DNA of 64,000 nt from Sycon ciliatum (Eukaryota; Porifera; Calcarea; Leucosolenida; Sycettidae), in the NCBI RefSeq assembly GCF_964019385.1, contig NC_088645.1:18869180-18933179 (forward strand), written 5' to 3'. The translations under genes and the position numbers were made by a program. Position 1 is the first letter of the stretch, and each line of letters opens with the position of its first letter. Under the pieces are notes generated by a model that was not told the origin of the DNA, did no database searches, and saw nothing but the letters and a program-made list of their open reading frames with translations. Shown here piece after piece: positions 47,530 to 59,500 of the stretch.

Positions 47530-49318
47530 CACCAGCTTACAAACAACTGATGGGACAGCCACAGCGACGCAAGGTCTATATTGTTATATGGTGTAGTCAA
47601 CGTGGAGCATTACTGCACTGCCAAGCATTACAGGCCACAAAACAGACTCGCATTGAAGTTTACGAAAACTCTTAGGCAGGAATAAAATATGAGATCCTGG
47701 TCTTGAATACGTCCATTTCTATAGATTGCGAATTAAAAGTCTTGGAGAGAGCAGTTTTGATTTACATGTAGCGACAAGGTGGACTAATTTGGCTGTAAGC
47801 ATTTCCTATTTTTCGACATACAAAAAGAAAAAAAGAAGATCATTTCTCATGTGTTTGTTGATTTTGATCATTATACGTGGATTTAGGGAGGCTGTTGAAG
47901 ATGTTCGTCCTGCCAACTTTGCTTCCCTTCTAGATGCTGACGAATGCGCTAATCAAAATCATGTCTGTCAAGCGCCTGAAATTTGCCATAATACGCTGGG
48001 CGGATTCAAATGCAGCTCTTCACGAAAACCGACATCTCGGGCGTTTACCTCCACTTCCCCCACTCTTCGGATGACAACAGGTTCAATCACATCAACTCCG
48101 TGGCCTGGTACTCTCCGCATGTATTTGACAAGCAACAAGTCCTCAAAACTGAATACAGGCTCAACTAGCAGTACCGTATTGATATATCCAACGGAGGTCC
48201 CTCTCATCACAGCGTTCACTCAACCCTCAGTGCAAGCATCCGCTCTCGTGCCAATACTAATCGCCATTTTTGCAGTTTTGATCCTGCTGACGTGCTGCTG
48301 TGCTGTGATATCGTTCTATTTGCTACGCTCGGGCAAGATATTACCATACTCTACGTCAAACTTGGTTACACACATTCGAAGAGTTCACTCTCAAGGCGCT
48401 AGGCCCTCCGAGAGGCCAGCCGCAAGCAATTGGGATGACGGGATGAGGCGCGAATCGCAGCTCTCCAATGTCTCTATTCGTACAACAGAAGCGACTGAAG
48501 AGGCTGTAGCATATTCTGCCTCAGGCCCTGCTGGTCCGGTGACATCTCGTCGCCTTTCCACCAAATACAGGTTTGAGGATTCCTGCGCCAGCGTGTCAAA
48601 AAGAATCGGAGCAACTGAAGAAGTACAGACTTGTTCTTCAACATTTCAAAGCACTGCCAAGCATGGGGATGACGTAAGAGGTGGGAGTAAAATGGAAGGG
48701 CAACAACTCAAGCATGATGAAGTTTTGATCGGCGGAAAGGCTGCACATTCTCCAAACAAACCACCTCACCTCGACATCTCTCGTGTAATTCTGCAGACAC
48801 GAAATGCCACGGTGGGACACGCTTCGGCGGAGAAGAATGAAAGCGAAGATGCAGTGTTGGATATCTTTGCATTGCCAATGGAAAAGAATCCGGCCTACGA
48901 GATGGCAATGGCTAAAGAGGATGGCGCAACTGGCAACACGGAAGACGGACCAGCAAGTACGATGGCATCCACAGGTGAGCGTGCTGCGCTCCCAGGATTA
49001 GACCTGCCATCGAAGAGCACGCGCGTCCCTGTGCATGCCGCCTCGACTACTCAAAGAGTAGGTCACCCAGATGACGTCATCTCCAGTCAGCCAATCTACA
49101 CAGCGCCAGACAAGTTGCAGTTCGCGTGCAAGGATGCGTCAGCGGGAGCAACTGGCCTAGGGTTAGGTCCACAGCCGGCGGGCACGGTTATCTACGATGA
49201 AGTCATATTGAAAGTGAACATTGGTGGAAATCCAAGTTCAGCTGACAACATAAATTCCTCGCTAGAACCCACAATTTACGCGGGAGTTAAGAATCTATCC
49301 AAAGCAAGGTCAGAGTAA
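45304..49318 (+). CDS. Receptor-like gene D2, half-EGF single-pass membrane protein (3 exons, predicted 640 aa)
   Basis: Predicted exons 45304..45328, 45677..46189, 47934..49318; GT-AG and phase 1 throughout. The 25-nt first exon (MMRISTAL) joins MLFLSITFTLVSA, a convincing signal peptide. The ectodomain carries ITLRTIGSCTVKVERK and VQIRILVSSNRSCAGQCGV. Exon 3 starts with a half-EGF (DADEC, then CQAPEICHNTLGGFKC; four Cys), a Thr/Ser stalk, a span at about residues 282-309 (LVPILIAIFAVLILLTCCCA) and a tail of about 330 residues. Near its end are VIYDEV (exact V-x-Y-x-x-V ITIM form, about residue 598) and TIYAGV (ITSM-like T-x-Y-x-x-V, about residue 627); NPAYEM and QPIYTAPD lie between the span and these. 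Intact parent-like copy of pseudogene D1. Ectodomain not recognised. Confidence 0.8.
46867..46950. repeat. CA-rich microsatellite in intron 2 of D2
   Basis: ACACAC/ATACAC repeats. A second (CA)n tract lies at about 47496-47528 in the same intron. Confidence 0.9.
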
Positions 49319-51149
49319 CTTCGGCCACCATTTGAGCCCTCTCTTCCAGTAGCTGGTATGGTCCTGCTCGCCTAAAGTCGCCGTCAGAACAATCTCCGTC
49401 TAGGTCTAAAGGTTCAGCCTTCAGCACGCATATTGCGACTTGTTCGTAAATTAGCATCTTCTATTTCTTGTTAGTGCCTTAGAGGATTCACACAGGACGA
49501 ATTACATTGTTGCTAAATATAAGACTGCCGTTCTTGTACCACCTGCATTGTTTTACTTCGTTGCCCCCCTCCTTCTCCCACTCCCACCCCAACGAGCGTT
49601 ATACAAACAATTCCAAAGTACAAAGTATAGTCCTAAGCACGTTTGAACAAAGCATACTGCGACCTAATTCCTTCCATTTTACCCGCTAGGATTCCAAAGC
49701 ACACAAACATTCTGAAGTTTTCATTCGCTGCTATGTTTACTTATGGAATCTTGTCTGATTGGCTGGTTTGTAAAACATGGATATACTAGTGAAGTGGTAT
49801 GCTCCATGGCAATGGATGGAACTTTATGTGTTGCTCGCTGGCTGATTCGAGGGTGACATTGTATTTCCCATTTAATTGCCAATATGTATTATTAGGCGTG
49901 AAAATTTCAGCCTGATAAATGACCATTGTTTTGCTTTGTGTCTGATTCCAGGTGTAGACTAAGCCAATGTGTTGTAACCTTTTTTCAACTTTTTCTCTTA
50001 GCTTGATCCTAATGCGCCTTCCTGTCACGCATCCAGTACTTTTCATCATTCATTCAGAATTCATTTCACTGGCTTACATGTTCACTTCTTTCCATTAAGC
50101 ATTGTTTCAAGGTCAGAGAGCGAATTCAATTTTCCGCTGGATTTGGAATCACGACATCACGTGAATTCGTGTCCTTTGCATTGTTTGTCATGTTGTTTTG
50201 CGTCTTGATCACGTTATTGAGAAATAGAACGGATCGATTAGAGATTGGAGACTCCATCCACATGGAGGGGTAAACTTGCTGTTTCCGTCATCTATGCCTC
50301 ATGAATGCAGCTACGAGCTTAACGTGCATGTAACTGGTTCAAGTTCATGATAAGTTCATTTGAACCCATCATGTGTTACGAATACTTGGCCCTTTCATGG
50401 ATCTCTTTCTATGAAGATCCGTTACTGGAATGCATTCCAGCTTCCAAAGCCCAACCATCACGATAACAGCATACCCCTCTAGCTGATTTCAGCAGTTCGA
50501 GTGAAATGCCAAACGCTGAAATTATAAAAATCCAGAACCTGTACGTCTTGACTGGTGATCATCCAGCAACCGTGTCTGTGTTCAGTGTAGGCACTGTCTC
50601 TTTGGTGCATCGGTACCTGACGGTAGACGCAACAGGAGCTAGGTCAAACAGTTAAAGATACATATCTGACTGACTTACACCACCAACACACAGAGTCGAC
50701 TTGGTATGATACATCACTTACACATGTCATGTCACCAAGACAGTTCTGGATTCAAGCACAAGATATGATATAGGACCATGCTTACCCATCTGGTTTCGTA
50801 GTAACATTTCCGAAAATCTGAAAATGGAAGGCAACGAGCTCCTAGCGTTAGTACAAAACTCCAGACGTTCACCCTTTTGAATAACAACCATGCTCCCTGA
50901 AACCTAGACCATGATCACTTCCATGTGGCACAGAATTCAAAACGTGTATTTGTAGTTTAAATGTCTTAACGCGTATACAAAAACCTTGTAGACGGGATGA
51001 CCATGTCAGGGACTGGCATAACAGTCGATGAGAATTTTTTTAGGTAGATGAGGAAAGGATTAGACACTCTAATTTACTTCAGGTGTATTGCTCTTATTTG
51101 AAAAGGCAAGGATGCCGGCAGAGACCCAGTGACGCACAAAATTAGTAAT
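49319..51149. other. Interval between D2 and relic E; repeat copy at 50647-50880
   Basis: The first 450 bases are the 3' flank shared with D1, with the unoccupied LTR-element site near 49765-49772. Bases 50647-50880 are the second copy of the repeat at 44607-44860. No exon confirmed. Confidence 0.55.
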
Positions 51150-51189
51150 GTCTCTTCGATTACCGATCGAACTGGTTCAATGGTATTTG

Positions 51190-51811
51190 AAACTGTGAAC
51201 AAGTTAGAGGCGCATGTGAAAACATTCAGTGTCGAAATCAGAACCAGATTGACCTCGTCCTTGAAGGCTTATTCGCTGTTACTGGACTACTAATGGGTGC
51301 AAATGTCCTGGCGCTGATTCTCAATTACGTTAGGCAGCGAAGAATGAACAGAGAAAGCAGCGACTTGCCAGTGTATGCGACCCGTCGAACAGGGACTAAC
51401 TGGGCAACCTGCCGCTCAACGGTTGTTACTGTCACAGCATCATCATCTTAAATCAACACTGGTGAATCAGAAAAAGGTGTCGTGACGAAGTTAACAACCC
51501 ACGGCCACAGTTATGGACCAGGCAGCGTTGAAGGGGGAAGGTTTTATCCTGTTACCACTGTTGCAGAGCAGGAGTCAAACCCCGGCGGAGAGCCTTGTGA
51601 GCAGCCAGAAAATGCTACTCCAACGTGTCCTGCTACTAAACAGGAGGGCTGGGTACCGACGGAGAGTACGTATATCGATCACCGCAGCAAATGCAGGGAC
51701 TCTATGGGACCAGTTGCTACATGTGAAGATAGTTTAACAGTCAATGCCGCCTACGAAACCAGACTATCTCTCAATGTTTCTGATCAGGACCTGTATATGG
51801 AGATAAAGTAA
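51190..51811 (+). pseudogene. Relic E: decayed receptor-like last exon
   Basis: In one frame from about 51195: an EGF-like Cys remnant (NCEQVRGACENIQCRN), a span (EGLFAVTGLLMGANVLALIL), a basic stop-transfer (RQRRMNR) and a tail with DLPVYATRR. A TAA at 51449-51451 interrupts, then the same frame stays open to the stop at 51811, with AAYETRL and C-terminal DLYMEIK (YxxI). The layout is that of the cluster's last exons, but no ectodomain or ATG exon precedes it. Either a short-tailed gene with a missed intron around the TAA, or, more likely, a pseudogene. Confidence 0.5.
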
Positions 51812-52470
51812 TGGAGAGCAACATCTTGTCTTGTCTGATTTATCCAACTTGCTTCAATTCTGTTTTGTGGACTTCAAACGTCGTGTTTGCGTACACGTAC
51901 ATGAGCAAATCCCCATAATATAGCGGATGCGAAATTATAAATACTTGATATGTGAAGTTTTGGTCTAAGCAGTGCAAGTAGCTCCTTGGTTAAAACTCAC
52001 CTGCATTGTAACCCCCCTAAACTGTTGACTATAGTTATTTGTTATTTATGCTGTGCACATCTTCTGTATCCGCAATATAGAACTTTCATCCAACTAGTAT
52101 ACATCACACAGCACAGTCCCCTCATTTATGCAGCAATGTTCACCGCCCCACCGCATTCTTTGGAAACTTCACAATTAGAACACCAACAGGACCATTGTGA
52201 ATTAAACGAGCATCTGAGCCAGCATAAAGTTCATGGCATGTGAAATGCTCTCTGGTCGCAAAGCGATAAAGATCTTGTCTACGCCCAACAACAGAGTGCC
52301 GGGCAGAGAGTTGTGTGCTTTATTGCCGAATTTCTGAGTGACATTGCGTGAGACTTTTCCTTTCACGAGGTACAGCGTCGAGTATAGCACACAACTCCTC
52401 TCATCTTATGCTTGATATTAGGAATATATTAGGCCTCGAACAAATATGCTAAAAAGAACATATTGTTATG

Positions 52471-52650
52471 TGAGTTACGAAGTCTGAAGAAAATGTTGAA
52501 CAGTCTCTGCTGGGATGACGACTACACCATAGCTCAGTGGTTAGAGCATCGTTAGCTACAAGCGAAGGTCCCTGGTTCAAGTCCTGGTGGTGACAGTCAA
52601 TTTTTTCTTCAGACTTTTCCCGTTTGTCTCTTTCCCTCAAACTAGTGAAG
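52471..52650 (+). mobile_element. tRNA-headed SINE-like element with 11-bp target duplication
   Basis: ATATTGTTATG flanks it at 52460-52470 and 52651-52661. A tRNA-like core (about 52529-52601) has A-box-like TAGCTCAGTGGTTAGAGC and B-box-like GGTTCAAGTC; acceptor pairing is only 5 of 7 and the base before the anticodon position is G, so it is not a working tRNA gene. AGTCTGAAGAAAA before the core pairs with TTTTCTTCAGACT after it. The tail TTTTCCCGTTTGTCTCTTTC is shared with the copies in the B1 and B2 units. Confidence 0.7.
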
Positions 52651-53140
52651 ATATTGTTATGCTCGCCGCATATCAGGGAAAACCTCCATAAAATGCCAAA
52701 GGCTTGGCAAGTTATGCAAAAAGATAAGCCAAAATATGCTAAAATATGCTCGACATAAGCAGAAAGTGTAGATCATTTCAGTAAAATTACAACCTTGGAA
52801 TATTCATTGGCTTCACGGCTATCATGCTTATGGTGCAAATCAAAACACATGCGGAATAGTGTGGCTGAGGTGTGTCCCCAGCAACCGTAGCGATATTGTT
52901 CATCCGGGGGTAAATGTAGCAAACGCCTCAACCATTCCAAATTCATCCATAAAAGGCATTTCTGAACGCATTTTGTCCATAAATACGAATGCTTTGTCCA
53001 TATTTTCTTCAGAATATTTGAATAATATGCTGCCTTCATTCCAATATTACCTTTGTCACTCAATATGCCATATATGAACTGTGTCACAAAATATGCGGAA
53101 AATATGCAAAAGCAGATTTGGTCGAGGCCTAAAATAATAA

Positions 53141-53174
53141 TTGTTTAGATTTAACCATTGTTAAATCTAAACAA
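53141..53174. repeat. Perfect 15-bp hairpin
   Basis: TTGTTTAGATTTAAC, loop CATT, GTTAAATCTAAACAA. The left-arm word TAGATTTAACCA recurs at about 53552-53563. Confidence 0.8.
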
Positions 53175-56100
53175 TATATTGTTGACTCACGCTGCTATTT
53201 GGTGTTCATGAGGTGTTTGTCGCGCTGGAAACGGAGCGTCTCTGTAAGTTTGTATCCCTGGTGATGTGTGTGCCTGGAGAGCACTATAAGTGGTGCTCTT
53301 CAGGCACAATCTTCCTCAGCCTACTCAAGCTCAACTGATGAGGGGTGAATTCCCCGAAACACTGTGTATTGAGCAGGAAGTGGCGCTTTCTTGCTGGTCT
53401 GCCGAGTCGAAGGTTCGATAGACTTCTCGTGTGCTCTGGATGGCAGTCGTGACTCAGTCAAGTGTCAAGTAAAGTCGGCGGAATAGCGCGAGCTCCGATG
53501 TGGGGAGCAAACCCTTTCTTACAAATCATCGCCTAAGTCGCCACCACTACTGCGTAGATTTAACCATGCTGTGAATTTCCAACAATGTCTGCATCGCCGT
53601 GGCTGAAACAGACTCACTCTTCCTCTAGAGGTTTCGAAGAAATCGTCGCGCTTCAAACGGAGCAGAGCGTCCCACCAAAGCCTCAATACATGTATAACAA
53701 CATTTATAAATAGCGCAGTGCTCCTCAACTACAATATTCATCTTCTTACCAATGCTCAACTGACTAGAGAACTTCCGAAACCGTAATATTTGGATAGAGG
53801 GGCGTACTTACCTTTGCGCTTTGCTAGGCAGAAAGTTTGGTAGGCTGATCAAGTGCTGTGAATGGCAGACAGGAATATATCACAAGAGCAGCTGAATGAA
53901 AAGGTGTGTGTTCCCAGTTAGATGCTCACTCTGTCTCATTACTGGCATCGACATAATATTCTTACACATTTTCGTGGAAGTAGTATACGAATGATGAAAC
54001 ATACAAATAAGAGATGAAAAAGACAAAACAAATTTATTGTACACACAACTTCATGGAGTACTAGAGTGCCGTGCCCTGACTAAAGCATTTCGTAAAATTG
54101 GTCTTTGCTAACTGTGAATAGATACTGTCTGACTTCCAGTTGCTTCCTATGACAAATACTGCAGAACCGGTTTCAGACATAGAACAGAATAAATAGAAAG
54201 ACTACAAGGGTAACAACCTGGAACAATGAGAATATACCAAAATATACGACCAGTTGCCACAGGTTCCAGCCTCCAGTCGAAATCATGGTAGTAATTATAA
54301 TATCATGCAGCTGGCAAGCACATAAATTAGAAATTCGCGGCTTGGCACCAGGATAAATACTCCAATAAAAGACATTGTAAGTTACGTCTCCCGTTATGCG
54401 GTCTCTTTCGAACAGGCAAAACGTGATTGCTGTGCTGGGTGATGTACCCAAGTTTTTGAAGACCCTCAAAATCTAACGTTATGCAATGAGCTGTGGTTTC
54501 CTTATTTTCAATGCTCAGACAAAAAAAAAGTGATAAATTTAATTGTGAAGAAGTCTGCTCAATATTTTGAGATGGAGTGGAACTTACAACTATCAACCTG
54601 CCAGATGTTTCCAAGAAGGGTTGAACTTGTGTGCAAATTATACTTCAGTACGGAGACAGGACTCTTCTTAGCAAGCATGCTTACACACTAGACCTGTATA
54701 ACTTAACCTGAACTAAATGGGTAGTTTCAAACGATTCCTTACAACAATAATTATCTTTCGACTGCATGCAGGCGCTGTTGCGTACACTCCTTTAACCAGC
54801 TCATGCACATTTTTGTTTTTATTCTACGCATTCCCGAGTTTATGTGTAGCAGCAGTATGTTGCGTCCACAGCAGAATGGCTTGGGTCAGAGGAGAGCGGA
54901 GAGAAAGCAACAAGGCAATCATCATCTATGAAATAGGTCACAATAATCATTAAATGTTGTCAGTGTATTCTTTTCTACTGTCCAGCTATCCTCACTATTC
55001 TGATAGTGGTCACGGAAGGCTGGGCTACGGGTACAACTTCTTCAGTAGCGTCTCAGTGTTTTTCGCCTGGATATCCTGCACCCCAGGTCGTCCGAGATGA
55101 TTACAAGGGACATCAACTGCGCTATTCTAGTGCTCCCAAATCGGCAGCGACCCAGGTCTTCCGCTTTGTATCGCCAAGGAGCCTGAGCTACGTTTTTCAC
55201 GTGCCGTATGGATGCTCACTGAAGTTAGAAAAACTGACTATGACCGTGTTCGGTTTGTGCTCTGTGAGTGTCATTCTTCGACCCAGTCAGCATTCGCCTG
55301 TAACTAAGGGCTTGTTTAACGCCCCTCTTGCTCAATGGAACAACCCAGTACGTGGCTGCAGTGGAAGCATTGGCCTCTCCGTGGTCGTTTCGACCTATAT
55401 AAGGGGAAGACATCAACTGTGGGTGATGTGGCGACATTAACAGTGCAGTTGCAAGCATCGGCCACATGCAGAGTTCAGTGCGCTGTGAAGAGTGACGGTC
55501 AAATAACGCCTGTGATGTCAGTGGAATGGAACGGTAAGGTAGTAAATCGCGACCTCTAAGGGCTGTAGACAAGCACTAAAAACAAAATTTCCAGCACTGC
55601 AGAGCCCGCAACATTGTGAATATATCACGCGTTAGCGCGGTTTTGTATGTACAGCCAGGCCTTGCTTAACCGCACACATCCATTTTTCTCCAAAATATCA
55701 GAATAGGCGAGGCAACCGGATAATCGGACACACATACTGCATATACATGTTGCATTACATGTGCTGGAAATTGGTCACCAACGATTTTCTTCCCGATGGC
55801 CAGGGATCTGGAAAAATAGAGGACCGAAAAGGCGACGTCTGACTGCACACTGCGCTCTCGATTATACATGTGAATGGTTCTCTAGGTCTTCATTGCTGGG
55901 TAGCTGTCAGAAGTTACAGACTTTTCCTTGTGACTTTATTCATCTAGACATTCCATTACCAGGTGCCAAGGGGAGTCTGAAGAGTAAATCGGTAATCAAA
56001 CTGAAACTGGCACTAAAAAGAATATGTTCAAAATCAGTCAACAATTAAAGAAGCCTGACTATTATTTCTTCTGTACTCCCAGATATCAACGAGTGCAGGA

Positions 56101-56533
56101 CTCCCGGATTACTGGGACCACGCTGTACAGGGTCGGCTTGTGTCAATACCATGGGGTCGTTCAAGTGCTTGGGGGAAGAAATAACCGTAATTCCTGCGAC
56201 CTCACCCGAAGGCAAGTATTTTATTGTTTCTAAGAAGGAAATCAGGATGAATATTACAAAACGCAGCGTAAATGTTTAGGTTGTTACAAAAATATATCTA
56301 TGAATAGGATGAAGGCCGCAGACATCCCGCACCTACGTTACAAGTACTATTTTTCTCGTTCCTATCATCAGTGCGAACACATACCAAACTAAAAAATCGA
56401 TTCTGGGTTTCCATAATTTTATTGTTATAAAATTCACATACACGTCGAACAAGTAACGTACCTGCGTGATGTCTCCGACCTTCATCCTGTTCATAATATT
56501 ATTAATAATGCAAATAATCGACGTGGAGACAAC

Positions 56534-59500
56534 AATTTTATAATAGCAATAAAAAGAACAAATTCTGCAGTCATCGCCACACTACAACGAAGTCATGAAA
56601 GTTTACCAGAATTAATTTTCTTGTCACATTCATCAGTGGAAAGTCGTGACTGAAGAGTAACCATGCTGAACAATGATTAAATATACATTCAATGATGTGT
56701 TACGAGAACAAAATACAGTGCCAAAATAGAAAGAGGGAAGGTGAGACAATAGCAGTGAAGTGAGAGCTAAGTGCAACGGTGGGTGAAAAACTAATAATTA
56801 TAACGCTAAAACTGTGTAGTGAGACAAACAATCATGCTGTGCACCTACGAAAACAATTTTAACGCACCTACATGTTTCTTCTGCTTACAAAGATCAGGCT
56901 TATGCAAACGAATACAAACAGCCTCAAGTACTTTCAACTGACTAGCATACCGTGCACGACAAAGAACAGAAAAACTAAAATCATCATACACCTGCAGACA
57001 CTTAGGGTGAGACAACAAGTGAAGAAAAACGGCAGACTTCTTACGATCACAATCACCATCAGATTCCTCGTCTCCAACAACCGCAACCTCGTCCTCCGTT
57101 TCATCTCCCAACTCGTCCTCAGTGTCGTCCTCCGTGTCATTCTCCTCATCAACACTGATCGGTCCCAGGCTCGTTTGACGTTGTTTCACCTCTGTTCGTT
57201 GACTCCTCCTTTGATCTTGATGGCAACTTGTTACCATTGTTGTTGTTGTTGTTGTTGTTATTGTTGTTGTTGTTGTTAAATCTTGTGTTCCCAGTGTCCT
57301 CGCCGGTGCTTGATCTCCAGTACTGTAATAATTCATTGAATAATTAGCCGTTGATCGTCTAGGTCTTTGAATGTTGATTGTGTTACTTTCTTTGTTGAAT
57401 TCCGTTCCCTTCAGCCTTCTTTCTCGTTGTTCACAATCAGTGCTTGCCTCATCCATATATGCACGTGCCACCGACACCACAGACTCAGCCCCAGCACCGC
57501 CGATGATACATGTAGGTGGCGGTTCTGGGGGAGGCAACGGCAAAGACGCGTGTGACGGCGATGAGGGCATTACCTCATCACAGCGTCCACTTTGGTCTTG
57601 AGCTGAATGTTGTTGTGGTGTGTTATCTTGCATTGTTATGGTGCATTGTGTTGTGGTGACAATATGCCCATTACCCGACTCCAAGGCTCTCGATACGGGT
57701 AATGGAGGCACTATTGCCGATGACGGAAATTGTGCTAACGATGGCTGTGGCCGAGGGTTCTTCGGTGGCCTGCCGCGTTTTGGTCGCAGTGCCCGTGCCG
57801 AGCCAGTCAGCATATGCAGTGGGACGTGCTGCTTGATACGTGCGTTCAGATGTTGAAGAGTCCTACCAACGTACCGACTACCGTATTGTCGGCACTCAAA
57901 TTGGTATACCAATTTAGATGCAAGTTGGGTTGGTAGGACATCCTTCCTCACCGTGAACGCACGTACAGTTGTGAAAACGGGTACAAAATGTACCGCGTAG
58001 TAAGTTTGCTGTACAATTTTCCGTACCAAGCGACTCATGGATAATGAGAGGTTACCTTTCCAGGGGAGAGAAAGATACGTGGGACATTTGTCCGGGCCAA
58101 AACGTTTTTCCTTTTTATCCAGCCTTTCGCTCATGAGTTCCTTCAATAGATCGTCAGGGTACCCGTTCTTTAGAAAAACGGACTTAAGGAAGTCCAGTTC
58201 CTCAGCTAGTTTGGAAGAGGAGCAAATACGCTCTGCTCGATCCACCAAGTTACGCACTAAATTCACCTTGTATTGGTACGAACAATACGAGTCAAACATT
58301 ATGTACTGGCCGGTGAATGTAGGCTTTCTGTACACAGATGTTACGGTACCCTGACTATACTTTTCCACAAGGACGTCTAGAAAGGGAAGTTTGTTGGCTT
58401 GTTCGTGTTCACACGTAAAACGTATGGAAGGATGTAGGTCATTTAGAATACCAAGAAAGATTTGGCTATCTTCAAGAGAATCAAACCAGGTGAAGGAATC
58501 ATCAACAAAACGAACGTGCAATGCTGGCCACAACTGTTCTGCAATCAGTGACTCGCAGTAACCAACGAACACATTCGCTAAAACTGGACCCAATGGAGAG
58601 CCCATGGCTACCCCATCAACCTGCCCGTACATAATGTCACCGAAGGAAAACTCCACACCAGTCGTCACGAGCAACATCAGTTCCCGGAACGCCGTCTCCG
58701 ATATCCATGGCGTGTCAACTTCATCATTTCGGTACAACACATCTAGGCAAATATTGATAGTCTCTTCTAACGGGACATGCGTGAACAGACTAACAACATC
58801 AAACGAGCACATATGCGCGGAGGCCGGAACCGGGTGGGAGCGAAGGACGTCAATGAATTCGAAGGTGTCTTTAACTGTATGTTTGCAATAGAACGTTTGC
58901 ACGATGTCAAGCCAACCACACAGCCATTTAGAGATATTATATTGTGGTGATGCAACCATGGATAATATGGGGCGCAACGGACAGTTCGGTTTATGTATTT
59001 TTGGTAGCCCATAGAGACGTGGCCGGACGGAACCAATGGGCCGCATTTTGAAGAACTCTTCCTCCGATATCTGTTTATTTTCCTTAAGTCTCTTGAGAAA
59101 ACTATTCAACTTTTTCTCTACTCGAACTGTGTTGTCATGAGTAGATACCGGACCGAGTTGGACAAACTTACTCATGTCCTCAAGGAGCACTGCGACCAAA
59201 ACGCGGCAGGCCACCGAAGAACCCTCGGCCACAGCCATCGTTAGCACAATTTCCGTCATCGGCAATAGTGCCTCCATTACCCGTATCGAGAGCCTTGGAG
59301 TCGGGTAATGGGCATATTGTCACCACAACACAATGCACCATAACAACGCAAGATAACACACCACAACAACATTCAGCTCAAGACCAAAGTGGACGCTGTG
59401 ATGAGGTAATGCCCTCATCGCCGTCACACGCGTCTTTGCCGTTGCCTCCCCCAGAACCGCCACCTACATGTATCATCGGCGGTGCTGGGGCTGAGTCTGT

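Larger units (their letters stand above)
51812..54985. other. Interval between relic E and B2: SINE, hairpin, diverged repeats
   Basis: Contains the SINE-like element 52471-52650, an AT-rich stretch with repeated AATATGC words, a perfect hairpin at 53141-53174 and two diverged copies of a roughly 330-bp unit (about 53190-53470 and 53640-53880). Minus-strand open frames at 54173-54614 with a hydrophobic end and an AATAAA near 54036 could be a small gene; not called. Confidence 0.45.

Noticed and set aside
52529-52601. Functional tRNA gene
   Set aside because: Two acceptor pairs and one T-stem pair are mismatched and position 33 is G instead of T; it lies inside an element with an 11-bp target duplication.
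54173-54614. Small minus-strand gene with hydrophobic C-terminus and AATAAA downstream
   Set aside because: The frame changes between the two open pieces, with no clear splice sites; evidence is too thin for a call.
54717-54953. First exon of B2 starting MGSFKRFLTT
   Set aside because: It looks signal-peptide-like but has no phase-1 donor leading to 54986, and nothing like it precedes B1.
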